This document shows positions 35,799 to 47,928 of a stretch of DNA of 64,000 nt, in pieces. Positions within the stretch are counted from its first letter, which is position 1; each line of letters starts with the position of its first letter. The stretch is taken from assembly GCA_002682825.1 (NCBI GenBank), contig NOKP01000002.1, positions 3,909,378 through 3,973,377 of the forward strand, read 5' to 3'. Position numbers and translations under genes: made by a program. Under the pieces are notes generated by a model that was given only the letters and a program-made list of their open reading frames with translations, was not told where the DNA came from and did not search any database. This DNA is from Neonectria sp. B-13. Its lineage: Eukaryota; Ascomycota; Sordariomycetes; Hypocreales; Nectriaceae.

Positions 35799-35935
35799 GA
35801 TGGGTGACCCTGACTGAGGTGAGGCGGACTAGATTCCGAGATTATTTGACGCTTCGACAGAGGGAGGTCGGGTAGTCTCTGATTACTGACTGCCCAGGGT
35901 CTCTCGTCTAGGTTCCCTCCACCGGCGACTTTTTG

Positions 35936-35963
35936 CTCTCTCTCTCTCTCTCCCTCTCTCTCC
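35936..35963. repeat. CT dinucleotide tract
   Basis: Nearly pure CT repeat with a few CCC interruptions; typical of fungal promoters and leaders. Confidence 0.85.
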
Positions 35964-36462
35964 ATCTTCCCCCTGCCGTGGTGTGCTTGTGCTGGTGCTG
36001 CATGGACACGCATGGAAGGGTGGACAACACGTCCCTGTGCTGTACGACGCTGCGTTCGGATCAGTAAACAGACGAGGGGACGTGGAGCAGCGACGCAGTT
36101 GCATGGTCCCCAGCAGGCCTTCCAGGGTGTCTCACAGGGGCCTCGCAAGGCCGTAGGGCAGTAGGGCCATAGGGCTGAACAGCCTGAGGCAAGGCGGCTC
36201 GGGCTTTCATGCAGCCCAGTGTGCCCAGAGATCCAGGCATGGATGGGTGCTCGGTATACTAATCACCATTCATCTTGCGTTCTCCACCACCAAGGCAACA
36301 AAAAAAGAAAGGGAAGAAGCAGAAGACCGCGAAAAGTTGCCTCGATGCTCAAGCATGCAACCAGACGCAGCCACTCACAGGGACAAGCCGCCCGCCCACC
36401 TGGTGCGGTCCTCCCCTCGGAGAGATATTGAAGAATAAATAAACCCATGAAGCTTGTTTTGG

Positions 36463-36487
36463 TCCCTCCCTCCCTCCCTCCCTCCCC
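36463..36487. repeat. TCCC tetranucleotide repeat
   Basis: Six TCCC units upstream of the first Clr5 gene, on its sense strand. Confidence 0.9.
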
Positions 36488-37380
36488 CGCGCTGAGCCAT
36501 TGAACGAATCTCCGCTTGGGGCAAGCGAGGGAGGAGGCGCAGGTCCGACTATTCACCCACCACCATCCATCCATCTATCTATCATCGCCAACCACGGCGA
36601 CATTAAGTGAGGGCCCCGGTCCCTTTGCATCGTGGCTTTCACACAGTGACACCCGAACAGGGGGACAGCGTCAGGGAGCCACAGCGGCCGTTTGCTGACC
36701 GCCCTCAGTCCGCCAGCAAGCGCCCACGACAGAGGAGGAATCGGTGCATCACAGGTAACAAGGGCCCGTTTTTGGCCCCCACCGAGCTGATCGAGACGAC
36801 ATGGATCATGCCTCCTGCACTCTGCGGGGGGGGCACAATCCAACCACCCCGGCAACATGGGCTAGCAAGTTCTCCAACGGCCGCTTTCTTGGCTGCCTCT
36901 GCTGGGCTGAGGGGGAGCTGGGAGGAGCAGGGAAGAGGGGGGAACACAACGGGGTTCCGTGATAGTTGCACGCACGGAGCCCTGTCACCAGCGGCACGGT
37001 ACACACCAGGCTCAAGGCACTGCAGCGCATATACGGTATGGGATCGCCCAGCCTTAAGGACACCACCATTCCCGGCCCAGCTCTGCCCAGCCTTGGCCCA
37101 CGGTTCACCAGCTCGCTCGCTGCCTTGTCGCCTCTCGTCCCGTCCTCTACTGCCGCTGCCTTGTGTCGTCATTCCCCCAAAACACCCCTGCTCGTCAACT
37201 CTTCACTCATCTCCGCTCTCTGAGCACACATCGAACCCTAACAAGTGGCAAGTCTGGCGCCTGCGCCCTATCCACGACCATTCTCTCCCGCCTGGTCGCC
37301 TCTCCTCCGGCATAAACCACTTTCACCCTTGCCTTTTGCCGCCAGAGCCAGAGCCAGAGCCAGAAACCCCCAAACAGACA

Positions 37381-39157
37381 ATGGCAATGGCAGGCGCCCG
37401 CGTCTTCCCTGCCAGACGCAACTCGACCCCAGGCGACTCGGACGACACCGACATCAGCATGCCTCGCTCAATCCCCCGCAAGCGTATCCCAAGCTCGGAA
37501 TGGGAGAAGAAGCGGCCCATCATCACTCGTCTCTACCAGGAGGAGAAGAAGCCGCTCAAGGAGGTCATGGAGATTCTTGAGCGCGACCACAACTTTACTG
37601 CTACGTGCGTCCTCCTTTTCTTCCTCTGCTCCTCTGTCACTGTGACAGTTCCGTAGTCAATGGCCCGACTAACTCGTCGGTGGTAGCGTAAAAATGTACA
37701 AGTCAAGAATCTGGAAGTGGGGGCTTGACAAGAAGCTCAAGGGTGACGAGGTCCTCGCCATCCTCATCCTTCGGACGGAGCGGGAAGCCCAAGGCAAACC
37801 CTCCGAATTCACCATCCGCGGCCAACCCGTGGACCTAGACAACATCAACCGTTATATTCGCCGCAACCCCTCGCTTGTCGCCCGGTTTCGAGCCGGCGAG
37901 GTCCCCAGCATCCAGACCACCCTCGAGGTGCAATGCCACACGCCTTCACCAGCTGCGAGTCCCGCCTCGCCGGCCCAGACCGAGGCCGGCCCAATTGAAG
38001 AAGTCCTCGGCCTCTTCAAGAATTACGTGGACTCACGCTTCGCCAGTGGGGCTTGGGAATACGAATACAACCACAACTGCGTGAGCCGCCTACCAGGTGA
38101 CCGAAGTGATGAGCTGTTTGAGCGCGTCATGGCTGGCTTTGCCCTGGTCAACCGCTCCATGATGCGAAAAGACGACATCTCTATTGGCGCCATCCTTGGC
38201 CCGGCATTCGAATCTCTCAAGGAAATAGTTGCCTCCGAGAGCCCCATCTTCATCGCTAGGACAGCATGCCTGCTGTGGTATCTTGATCGAAATCACAGGA
38301 ACGACTTGCTCCGGATAGTCATGGACTACCTAGCCGGTCTGGTCCCTATTGTGCTTGGCGGAGATAACCCCATGGTCCGCATCTGGCAGATCTTGGGAGC
38401 CCCCCAGTTCACCGAGTACGCCGAGCTTGCCCTACGCCTCTACACCACCTTGGTACCACTGATGGAGGAGAAAATCGGGCCTGCAAATTATCTGACGGCT
38501 ATTCTATACGGAGATCACATCGATTGCCTACTCGGCCACGATCGATCAGCAGAGGCTCTCGCCGTCGCCACCAGCTACCGAGCCAAGGCAGATGCCACCG
38601 GCATGCAACACTCGTGGCTCATCGAACTTGCCGTTGCCCAGACGGCGGTGCTATGCAAAGCCAAGGAGGGAGAGGGCAAAGTTGAAGAGGCAATGGAGTG
38701 CCTGCGGGCTCTCAAGGAGTACAACATGGGAGAGGAGCAACAGGCCGTGGTCAATATCCAATTGGGCAACTACAGCTTCCGGAGCGGCGACATCCAAGCG
38801 GCCATCCGGTGGTTTCAAGAGGCAACGCGGCTGGCTGTCACTGGCGACGGGGACGAGCGCTTACTCCTGACGTGCCTGGCCAACCTGGAGCGCGCATTCT
38901 CCAAGATGGGCAGAGTCGTCGAGGCCGTCCGAGTGCAACAGTACCGGCTCGGTCGACTGTCCGACTTTGCGAGAGAGTCGAGCGCGTTTGCCAGTCTCCC
39001 GTGCGGCTGGAGGGAGCCGTGCCACTCGGAGACATCTTTGGCAGCGAGCCCCGTCGACGACTCCAGCCGGAGCAGCATCGACATCCCCGATTGGCTGTGG
39101 ACATCTCCCGACGTGGCCCGGGTGCCGAGCGCGACGCCCGCGATGGGCATGACATGA
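37381..39157 (+). CDS. Clr5-domain protein with TPR-like C-terminus
   Basis: Exons 37381-37604 and 37687-39157 (intron 82 bp) give 564 residues. The Clr5 domain (residues about 38-90: WEKKRPIITRLYQEEKK, PLKEVMEILE, KMYKSRIWKWGL) resembles a short DNA-binding helical module named after fission yeast Clr5, a silencing factor. The C-terminal half is helical with paired-helix repeats (AELALRLYTTLVPLMEE, EEAMECLRALKEYN, GNYSFRSGDIQAAIRWFQEA, ANLERAFSKMGRVVEAVRVQ) resembling TPRs. The ATG at 37381 follows CAGACA and starts the conserved-looking protein, although the frame is open far upstream. The intron interrupts the Clr5 domain at exactly the same codon and phase as in the second Clr5 gene at 52.3 kb. 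Nuclear regulator is a family-based inference. Confidence 0.87.
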
Positions 39158-41065
39158 TACGCGCTTGGGGAGGGTGAGGACTCTAAATGAGTGGCTGCTT
39201 ACGGCCAGTGAGGGAGCCCGGGGTGGCTTTGGAGATATGGGGTACTTTTTTTATGGACCGGGGTTCCTGTTTTTTCTTCCTTCTCAACTTGTATTATACC
39301 CAAAAAGGCTTCTTTTTTCATGATGACGACGCAGGGGAACTGGGACCGGATACATGGCCTGCAACATATACGCAGGATGGGCCTGCAACATTTGGCGGTG
39401 GCGCACATAGAAATTGGTTGGGCGCATGCATTTTTAGCCCCGGGAATGGAGCTCGTTTGAGCCCGACGAGGTGTTGGGAGCCGGGAGCTGAGTATTCGAG
39501 AAGTCTGGGCTGACGAGAGGGAGATCCTTTTGGATACATGGATTGCATGGAAGCCCCAGCGTGAAGGCCTCTTCTCGTCTAGCGATGGGGACTGGGAGAG
39601 ATAGCTTGGATGAGGAATATGTCCGCATCTGGTAGGTCAGAGCATAAACAAGCAATATATCCCCCTGAACCGCACAATGCAACGGCACTGGTGACTTGTT
39701 AGTTATCTCATCTCGCATCCTCATACTGAGGGTTCCTTTGCTTGAAACGACTTGCCACCCTATGATTGTGCACTCGCCTACGTAGAGTCTTCCAGCCTTT
39801 CTAACCATCTTCCCACGTTATTGTCGCCAGGGTGTCCCAAGACATTGTTCATGTGGAAGGCCAACTATTTCGCTTAACTTGAAGCCATGGCCTAGTCCGA
39901 ACGGTGACCTAACATGCGAGATGAGCGATGGAATATGCTTTGAACCGGAAAGCAGAAGCGACTTTGATGAGTTTTCCGGGCTGAAGAGAGCATCGTGATG
40001 GCGACAAATTGGGAGGAGGGAGACGTGGTATCAGGGAGCTTGACTGGGTATGATCGGCGGGTACCTTGGTCTGGCTAGATCTAAGAACTCTCAACGGGCA
40101 CTGGATTGAGAGCGACGTCCGCGGGAAGAATGCTTAAACATCCACGACCTTGTTGATATGTGGGTTTGGATTAGTTCGTTCTTGAGTTGCCGAATCGCCA
40201 GAAGCAAAGGCTACCACTGTTGATGCGAGTATCGGATCAGGGGTTCAACAAAGTGAGTACCTGGCTGAGATATGGTCAAGACTTTCTCCCTAACTGCCTA
40301 GGACGAGGGACCGTGAGTAAGTTTGAGGATTGACATCGAGGTCTAGGGTTGGTGAGTCGTATCCATCTTCATGCAGCTGTTCCGACGACCTCTTCGATGA
40401 CCACCGAGCTATCTTCACTGCCCCAAGATCTGTACTAGCTATGGGAAACGACAACTGCTTGTCCTCCTAGAGTCGAGTGTGAGTTGTCCCTTGGCTCTGA
40501 GCGGAGGGTTGGGGAGTATCTGACAGTAAGTATTCTGGGGGTTTAATCCTTGGCTTTGTAGATATCCTCATCTAGTAGCTAACCTGGAATACTATGTGTT
40601 ATGGTAGAGAGTTGCCCGAGCACTGGACAGAAGGATTAACGAAGCCTATTAGCACTGGGCTGTACATGTTTTATTTATAACGTAAGTAAATATTAAAGGC
40701 AGTGCTCTTTCATTCTTTCCTAGGGCAATTGTTAAGAAATAACGAAATGCTTCTATCTAGGGGGTATAGAGATGATAGCAACTGGTCTTATAGCCTCATA
40801 ATCTTAAGTAGTGCTGTTGCTAAATAAGAATTCCTACGATTGGCAAGTAAACGTCCAATGATAACTGTATTTGATGGAGGACTGTATGGGCAGATGGCGT
40901 TGAACGTCGGACTGGTTGGTTTCCCCGTGTGAGCTTTGGTATTACAAACCTGGTGTTTCTTCAACATTACCAACATTGTCTTGAAGAGACTAGATTTCTC
41001 GTACGTAGCATACTATTTAGCAGTTCATTCGTTAGGCTAACCATCGACAACAAGTACTACACCAC

Positions 41066-41765
41066 CTAACTGAAACGGCCACCAAAGTTGGTATCCCTCA
41101 AACCAGCAGCGTTTCTATCTGGCCCTTCTATGAGAAACGGCCGATAGTCAGCTATGTTCTCTGGACCCGTTGTCCAACTCCTCACCGACTGAGCTTGGAA
41201 CGACTTGATACCGGTCAATGTTGTACCGTCGAATACCATGAGTTCACTTGAACATGGGGAAGCAATCTAAGGTTACTACGGTTATGTTTTCGAAACATAT
41301 GCCCTTCTCTGACCCCGGAGTTGATATCGACGGTAGGGAACTAAAGTGACCGGCGCTCTGCTCTTGGAACATGGTCTCGCATCCGGCATACTCAAGGTTG
41401 CAAGCATCTCGCGTTTGTATCATGGTTGATGGTGACGGAATTGTAAACTCATGGATGCACTAATGTATTCGTACGTTGGCCAAAAAACAATGGGACTCAT
41501 AAAAGGTTCTTATTAGGGCCACTACTGAAGGCGGCGTCTTTAGTTGAGGGTCCAAAGGATGGAAGGCCGAGGTCCTCTCCAAGATAGACAGACCGATCGG
41601 GCGCGGGAACAAAACCTCCGCATCGCAAATGTGTCGGGCATGTCTCTGGACGAAGTGGCTGGTTGTGTTCAACGACGCGGCGATGTGTTTCTTCACTGGG
41701 GATGTGAAGTATGTGTAGGATATCTTGGACGGGAGCTCACAAATGGAGCGAATAAGGCTACACAT
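41066..41765 (-). pseudogene. Possible decayed coding sequence (weak)
   Basis: On the minus strand one frame runs from 41765 to 41244 with a single internal TAG (41460-41462), and an overlapping frame (41266-41066) carries on for another 58 codons after ATG at 41239, with protein-like text such as GPENIADYRPFLIEGP and GLRDTNFGGRF. A gene with one stop and one frameshift, or two exons with an intron I have not placed, would explain it; chance would too. No family recognised. The first 101 codons have little character. Confidence 0.22.
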
Positions 41766-43122
41766 ATTGCGATTCCGTTGGTCAAGAAGATCAGGCTGTT
41801 TGCCCCGTGATTCACCTATTGTGTGGTTGCTAGATCATGGCATGGAAGAAATACAACGAGGAGCTGGGCGTTGTACTTTTATTACGACCAGGTGAACTTC
41901 TGAATGGTAGTTGGGCGTATTAGGAAGTGCTCGTAGTTTATGCCAGGAACAAATTCGCTGTATGGAATCTGCCCATCGTCCCTATTGAGAACCTGTGCTA
42001 CAGCCTCCGCCCCCTACTACAACTGTAGCTTTGGCATTGTAACGGTACATGTCTATGTTTAGATTACTAGACATGTATTAAGAATTAAGGGCTAGGACCA
42101 CCACTGCCCGGAGTTTTACTCCTTCACTACCTCAGTAGTCACTTCGGTTAAAGTGTCCCATACCATTGAGCATCACACATGGGCTTCTTGGTTGGTATGA
42201 GCGAGCGTGGTTTGCAATGGTGAAGGTGGTGAGGGTAGCCAATGACGAGGGCGGCTGGGCCATGTGGTCGAGGCAGAGGACGGGAGCAAGCCGGCGATGC
42301 CGGAAAAGAAACGCTGGAACCAAGACAAGAACAAGGGAGAGCTTCGAGCTTCGGGCTTGATGACGAGGTGGATTGATGACTAAATGATGTCATGCCATCA
42401 CTCAATGCAGAGTTCAAAAGGAGTCTTGGCAAAATATTGAATGTTTGGGATCGGGATTCCGCACGGCAGACAGCCGAAACCCCGGCTGGTCGGGGTATCT
42501 ACGGCACGGGCTCGGAGGTTCGGAGGGCGAACAGAGGGCCTCTAGAGAGGAAGCACGGCAAAACGTGGGGCGGCTTGTGCGGTCGACATCAATTGGAAAA
42601 TATGAAGCACTTAGCACTTCGCACTTGGCACCTAGTAAAAAGCTAAGTTGGGTGTGACGCGGTTTGGAGAAAGGATAAGGCTGGCTGACGATGGTAGGGC
42701 CCTAGTGGCCGTGCCTGGGCGGCGGGGGCAAGTGGAGAGGCCAAGCCTCAGAGACGGATTGGTTGGGATGAGAACGGACTGGGCTGGGGAGACTGGGCTG
42801 AGGAGGGATGGGGGATCTGATAGGGCGGTTGGGGGGTTTGGATGCGGGGGATTGGATAATGCAGAGAAGACGAAGAACAGAAAGGGAATGAGCCAAAGAT
42901 TAGGGGGAGAAGCTCGCGATAGAGAACGGGTATGTTGCACGTCGAATGTATGGAGTGCTGCACTGCACTGCAGGACAGGCCTGAGCCCTGATGGACGGTG
43001 GTTTGCAGGTTCCCTCGCCAATGAGCGGAGGGATGGTGACGAGTGATTCATGGGGAGGGGGCATGGGTGCAACGGGACTGCAGGGGGGTGATGGGTTGGT
43101 GGTAACATTTCTGACGGAAATC

Positions 43123-43134
43123 GGGGGGGGGGGG
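43123..43134. repeat. Poly-G run (12 bp)
   Basis: Uninterrupted G run in intergenic DNA. Confidence 0.9.
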
Positions 43135-44734
43135 TTCTAGACGGAGTTCGTCTGGCTTTGTTACAATGTTGGGAGTTGTTGTTGGGCGATGAAGCATTGT
43201 GAGGGAGTGAGAGTCTGTGGGATTGTGTGTCTGCGTCTGTGTCACTGCCAGTGTGGGTTGTGCTGCATAGTCGCACAGTAGGTCGTAGAGATGAATGAAA
43301 TGGAGTCGCCCTTTGTTTGGCGGTCCGATCTAGGATTGTAGATAACTGATTTGCATGCATTGGACTTGGATCGAGGACAAAGCGATAGCCGGGAGACCGA
43401 CCCGTGTCTCCACTTCCGTAAGTAGTAAGCCGATGCAGATACGAATACCGATGAAGTACGCCGTGCGGATGGATAACTCGATGTAGATAGATAATGGGCG
43501 AGCTCGAAGGCCAATCCTTCGAGAGGCAGAATACAGACCACTGGGACAGGCAGGGATGTGCCATGCCATGCAGTGCAACCTACCAATGGAGCACCATACT
43601 ACGTGCATACCTACAATCGCATGCTGCGGCCGAGGATAGCACGTTACCTTGCATATGGGGAAGGGCACAATGGCATCTCATCTCACCACGGCCAAAGGTC
43701 TGCATCTTTTGTTTTCTTGCTTTGGCTTTTCTTTTGCCTCCGAACCTTGCTAAGTCTAACAAGCCTTGGTTGGGGCCGCCACGCCGTTAAATGATATCAG
43801 GGGGGCCACCACACACGCTTTCCCCCCACAGGACAGCAAACAGACCATCTCAATTTCTCATCTCATCTCCTTCAAGCTGTGAAATTGCACCTGCCCAAGC
43901 CGGGGGTGTTCGTCTTTGTCTGTCCGTGTCGCCCTCGTGTACCGTACCGAGTGACCACACACGGCCGGTGTCACATGGCCCTTTTTGCTTGCTTGGCTTG
44001 ACTCACTCCCGTGCGCTCCAACACGCCACGACACCCCACAAGCCGCACCACGCTATTGAGAGTCCAGTCCAGTCCGGTCCCTGGGTATTAGTTACTACCG
44101 ACTACGGTGTGAATACGGTACGAATGGAAGCAACGAAGTTGAGTGCACGCACGCACAGAGTTTTGCGCACCTGACGGACTAGACTTTCTGCGCCGGTGAA
44201 TCGCCAACCGACTTCTGTCGCTTTCCGCCGAGTTGTCTCGGACTCTTCCTATTTCGTCTGGTTTCCCTCCTCCTCCTGGTCCTCCTGGTCCTCGAGTCGT
44301 ACAGATTACTACGTAGCACGCCGCCCCGGGAATAAATCATTCTTTTGGCCCAGCGTCTCCCTCAACTCCGAATACACTCACTCACTTACTTACTTATTCA
44401 TTGCCTTGGAGTCCGACTTCCGTCGAACACCAAGCCACAGCAAGGTTTTATCCACTTCACTGTCTACGGGTAGAAAACCCAAAAAGCACACCCACCACCC
44501 ACCCCCTGGCCCGCCAAAGAGCCAAAGTGGTACCCACCCGACCCCCAGGTACCGGATACAGCCCCGGCGTAGCCAGGACCTGTCCTCACCAAACCTGTCT
44601 GCAAGTACCGGTACCTTGCCCTACCGCGCATAGCACCTTCCTTGGGCGCAGTGCTTGCAATAGCTCCCTACCTTTATCTCCAAAGGCCCCGTTTTTCTCG
44701 CCCGCCGTCACAAGGAAAGAAGGAGACCAGCCAG

Positions 44735-44798
44735 CCAGACCCAGACCCAGACCCGCCCGCCCTTGCCTTCCATTGCCCTTTGCCCTTTGCCCTTTGCC
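44735..44798. repeat. CCAGAC and GCCCTTT short tandem repeats in the kinase leader
   Basis: Three CCAGAC units (44735-44754) and, a little later, three GCCCTTT units (44775-44798) lie in the CT-rich region upstream of the kinase. They create long open frames on both strands that should not be taken as genes. Confidence 0.8.
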
Positions 44799-45342
44799 TT
44801 GGCGTGTCCCTTGTGCCGCTGGCTGCACTTCAAGCATTTGCACTTGCAATTGCACACTGGGCAAGTGGCACCTGCTGCGCTGCTGCTCTTGCACTTTGTA
44901 CTGTAACCAACGCTGCGCCGATCCACCAACCAAACCTTGGAACGACGACGACGTCTCGTCCGTCTCGTCTCGTTTTGTCTCCATCTTCTTTTCTTCCTTC
45001 TCGTGCGTTCGCGTTCTGCCGCCTCGTCTCTTTCGACGACGCTCCTCCGGCCCCTCTGCCCTCTGCTCTCTGCTCCCTACTCTCTGCTCTCTCTGCCGCT
45101 CAACACCAGCCAGCAAAACCCATCCATTCGCCTCCATGTTCGCGTTATAGAAGAGCCCTCGCCCTATTTTCTCCCCCCCTCTTTCCCTTCCCCATTGAAG
45201 TCCCTATTCCCCCGTCCGCCCCCTCGACTTTCATTGTCCCCATCCAACGTCGGTCTCCACCAAAACCGACCCTCCCTCCCTTCCTCCCTCGTCTCCAACC
45301 TCCAACCTCTCCCTCCCTCAACGGGGAATCTCTCGCGTCAAG

Positions 45343-45491
45343 GTACGTACGCCTCGATTGTTCCTCGACAAGCTGCTTGTGATTGCTTCATCAACTTCTG
45401 TCTCGTCACGCCACTCGATTCACACAACCGGCCGTGCTGCCGTCGCCCCTGTACCCTGTGAAACAGCACTGACTGACCCAGCGATTCATAG
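45343..45491 (+). other. Possible 5'-UTR intron of the kinase gene
   Basis: A strong donor (AAG followed by GTACGT) and an acceptor ATTCATAG bound a 149-bp stretch ending 170 bp before the start codon. Splicing would be in untranslated sequence. Only the splice-site match supports it. Confidence 0.4.
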
Positions 45492-45514
45492 GTTGCTTGG
45501 TCCTTGACTCACCT

Positions 45515-45541
45515 AACCACAACCACAACCACAACCACAAC
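45515..45541. repeat. AACCAC hexamer repeat in the kinase leader
   Basis: Four and a half copies, followed by CGACCA-type units. If translated in the kinase frame it would give an Asn/His run before the first ATG, so it is probably leader. Confidence 0.85.
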
Positions 45542-45661
45542 ACGGTCACGACTACGACCACGACCACGACTTCCCTTGGCGTCGCGTCGCCTCAAACTCG
45601 AATCGACTCAAGCCCGAATCGACTCGAATCCAACCCAACCCGACACCCAGCTCGTAAAGCC

Positions 45662-47928
45662 ATGTCCACGCCCCACACCCCCCGGATTGTGACGGCCTTG
45701 CCCCTCGACGACTCCGCCTGCAACTCCTCCAGAAACATCCCCATCAACCTCGACCCCTCGCTCGGATTCCGCTCTAGACCTATCCCCGTCCCCGTCCCTA
45801 CCTCTGCCGGGCCTTCGGCAGCCCCTCAACGCCCCGGCAGGCCTCGGACTGCTCTCACTCACGGCCCCTCTGGCAACTATTCACTCCCCGATGTCTCCGT
45901 CACCACGCCGCCCCTCGTCCACTTCCGTTCCAACACGATAGCACCGTCTCCTCCCCTTCAGCAAGGCGAGCTGCCCCCAACCCAGCATGCCACCCTCTCC
46001 GCGGACACCATCTCTCCGATTGGCAGGCGCTCACATAGTCCCATTGGGTCCCTTCGTATCTCGACAGAGTTCGGTTTCCCTACCACTCCCACCCGGCGCG
46101 AATCCTTCAATGGTAACAACAGCGGCAGTCTTTCCTCCTCTCGCGGGTCACTTTCCCTGAACCACAGAGCCTCGGCGAGCAGCCTCCGGCCCATCTCTAG
46201 GACCCCTAGCCTCAAGGCTGCCCTGGCCAACAGCATCAGCTCTGCTAGTGGCACTAGTAGCCTTGTCCCGAGTCCCATCATCTCTGCTATGGGAAACGTT
46301 ACGCCTTTACCGAGTCCGCTCATGTCGGGAGACTCCCCAGGACCGTGGAAGAGGCTGAGCGCTGGGTCTGCGTCACCTTCGCAGCACCGCCTCAGGAGCG
46401 TCGGAGAGGCATCCGCATTGGTTACGAACACGGGCGAGTCCATCGCCGCAGCACTTGCGAATGGTCCCAAGCGCAAGATTTACTCGGCTCTCGAGCCTGG
46501 AGAAAGGATTCCGGACCATCCCCAGAACGAGAGCCAGCCTCGCCACACTCGGAATCGCAGCATCAGCGATTACCATCCTGATCCTATGGGAGTTCCCAAG
46601 AGACACATCTCAGTCTCAGTCTCAGGATCGCACCACAAGATCGACACCTCCAACGACACTCAGGTTGAACCACATATGCGGAGGGAGATAAACCATGCCG
46701 AGTCCCGTGGTCTGACCTCTACCGTCACGCAGCCCCCGACACCACCCCCAAGCGAGTCTTCTCGTGATTCAGCCGATGGGCCTAGCAAACCTAATACCTC
46801 CCGTTGTGAATACTTCGAAGCTTTTGGACGCATCGACAGGAAGCGACGCCGTTGGAGGTCGATACGCCTCCTCGGTCAGGGCACCTTCAGTAGGGTTATG
46901 CTTGCTACCAGCCAGGCCGAGCCTGAGGATGGCCCCACCGGGACTGAGAATGGAAGCGTGACCCCGAAGCCTGAGCAGACCCTCGACCGCAAGACACTGG
47001 TCGCGGTCAAGGTTTGCGAGCATGGCCCTCGAGGTGGTGCTAGCGAGGAGCGCGTTGAGATGAGCTTGAAGCGGGAGCTCGAGATGATGCTGTCCATTCA
47101 CCACCCGTCTTTGGTCGACCTCAAGGCTTGGAATATTGAGCCCTCGCGGGCCATCTTGGTGCTGAGCTATTGCCCCGGAGGCGACTTGTTCGACGTTGCA
47201 ACAACCCACCGCGCTGTTCTCCGGGAACCATTGCTGCGAAGAATATTTGCCGAGTTGGTCGGTGCGGTGAGCTATCTTCACCAGAGGAGGATCGTTCATC
47301 GTGATGTCAAACTCGAGAGTAAGTGATCGCCTCCTGACAAGTATGACCTACAACTTAACATGGCCTAGACGTTCTCGTGAATCTCACACCCACGGAACTG
47401 GCTGACCCGACTGTTGACTGGGCCACCTATCCCTATTCCGTCATCATCCTCACCGATTTAGGCCTCTCGCGCCGCATCGCCGACGACGAGAAGCTCGAGA
47501 CCCGCTGCGGTTCGGAGGACTATGCCGCCCCCGAGGTCATCATGGGCCAACCCTACGATGGCCGAGCTACCGATGCCTGGTCGCTCGGTGTCCTGCTCTA
47601 TGCACTCCTCGAGGCCCGTCTACCCTTCGACCCGCATCCCGGCATGAGCGATGCCCACCGCATGCGTAGCCGGACTAGCCATCGTATTGCTAGGGTTGAA
47701 TGGAAATGGGTCGAATACGCAGGCGACGATACTGACAATGACGGTGACGAAGCCAAGTTCAAGAAAAAAGGTCTCCTGGGTGCCATGCAGATTACGGAGG
47801 GTCTGCTGAAGCGCCCCAGGAGTCGCTGGACCGTTGAAAAGGTGGCCAAGACCCCGTGGGTTGCTGATGCCATCAAAGTCGACGGAGGACTACGGTTCCG
47901 AGAAGAGGAGGATGGCGAGGAGGTGTGA
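45662..47928 (+). CDS. Serine/threonine protein kinase with long disordered N-terminus
   Basis: Exons 45662-47318 and 47369-47928 (intron 50 bp) give 738 residues; 45662 is the first ATG in a frame open from 45497. Residues 1-390 are Ser/Pro/Thr-rich with many S/T-P sites. The kinase domain follows: glycine loop GQGTFSRV (about 405), VAVK with the ATP lysine K450, HRDVKLEN with catalytic D548, DLG at 582-584 where most kinases have DFG, APE at 606-608 and DAWSLGVLLYALL. Two inserts stand out: about 30 residues between the glycine loop and VAVK, and about 20 residues between the catalytic loop and DLG. The intron splits the HRDVKLEN motif. Active kinase is likely since K, D and D are kept. Specific orthology (nutrient- or cell-cycle-type fungal kinases) is not settled here. 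Confidence 0.9.

Larger units (their letters stand above)
34642..37380. other. Gene-free tract and leader of the first Clr5 gene
   Basis: These 2.7 kb hold several simple repeats (35755-35798, 35936-35963, 36463-36487) and, from about 36.5 kb, a CT-rich plus-strand leader. A frame open from 36607 runs into the Clr5 gene, but its first 258 codons lack protein character. Confidence 0.5.
39158..45342. other. 6-kb gene-poor tract before the kinase
   Basis: Apart from a possible decayed frame at 41.1-41.8 kb (listed separately), I see no supported gene. 40.1-42.1 kb is noticeably more AT-rich than its surroundings. A 7-bp stem AGCACTG/CAGTGCT brackets 40651-40698. From about 43.8 kb the plus strand turns CT-rich and reads as leader or promoter DNA of the kinase gene. 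Confidence 0.5.

Noticed and set aside
36607..37380. 258-codon in-frame extension upstream of the first Clr5 gene
   Set aside because: The text is Pro/Ser/Arg-rich low complexity and the ATG at 37381 has a better context; treated as leader.
42632..43586. Minus-strand frames of 310 and 114 codons
   Set aside because: Composition follows the C/T-rich strand bias (His, Pro, Ser, Thr); no domain, and parallel frames overlap them.
44401..45461. Several 170-250-codon frames upstream of the kinase
   Set aside because: They are translations of short tandem repeats and CT-rich leader in all frames and both strands.
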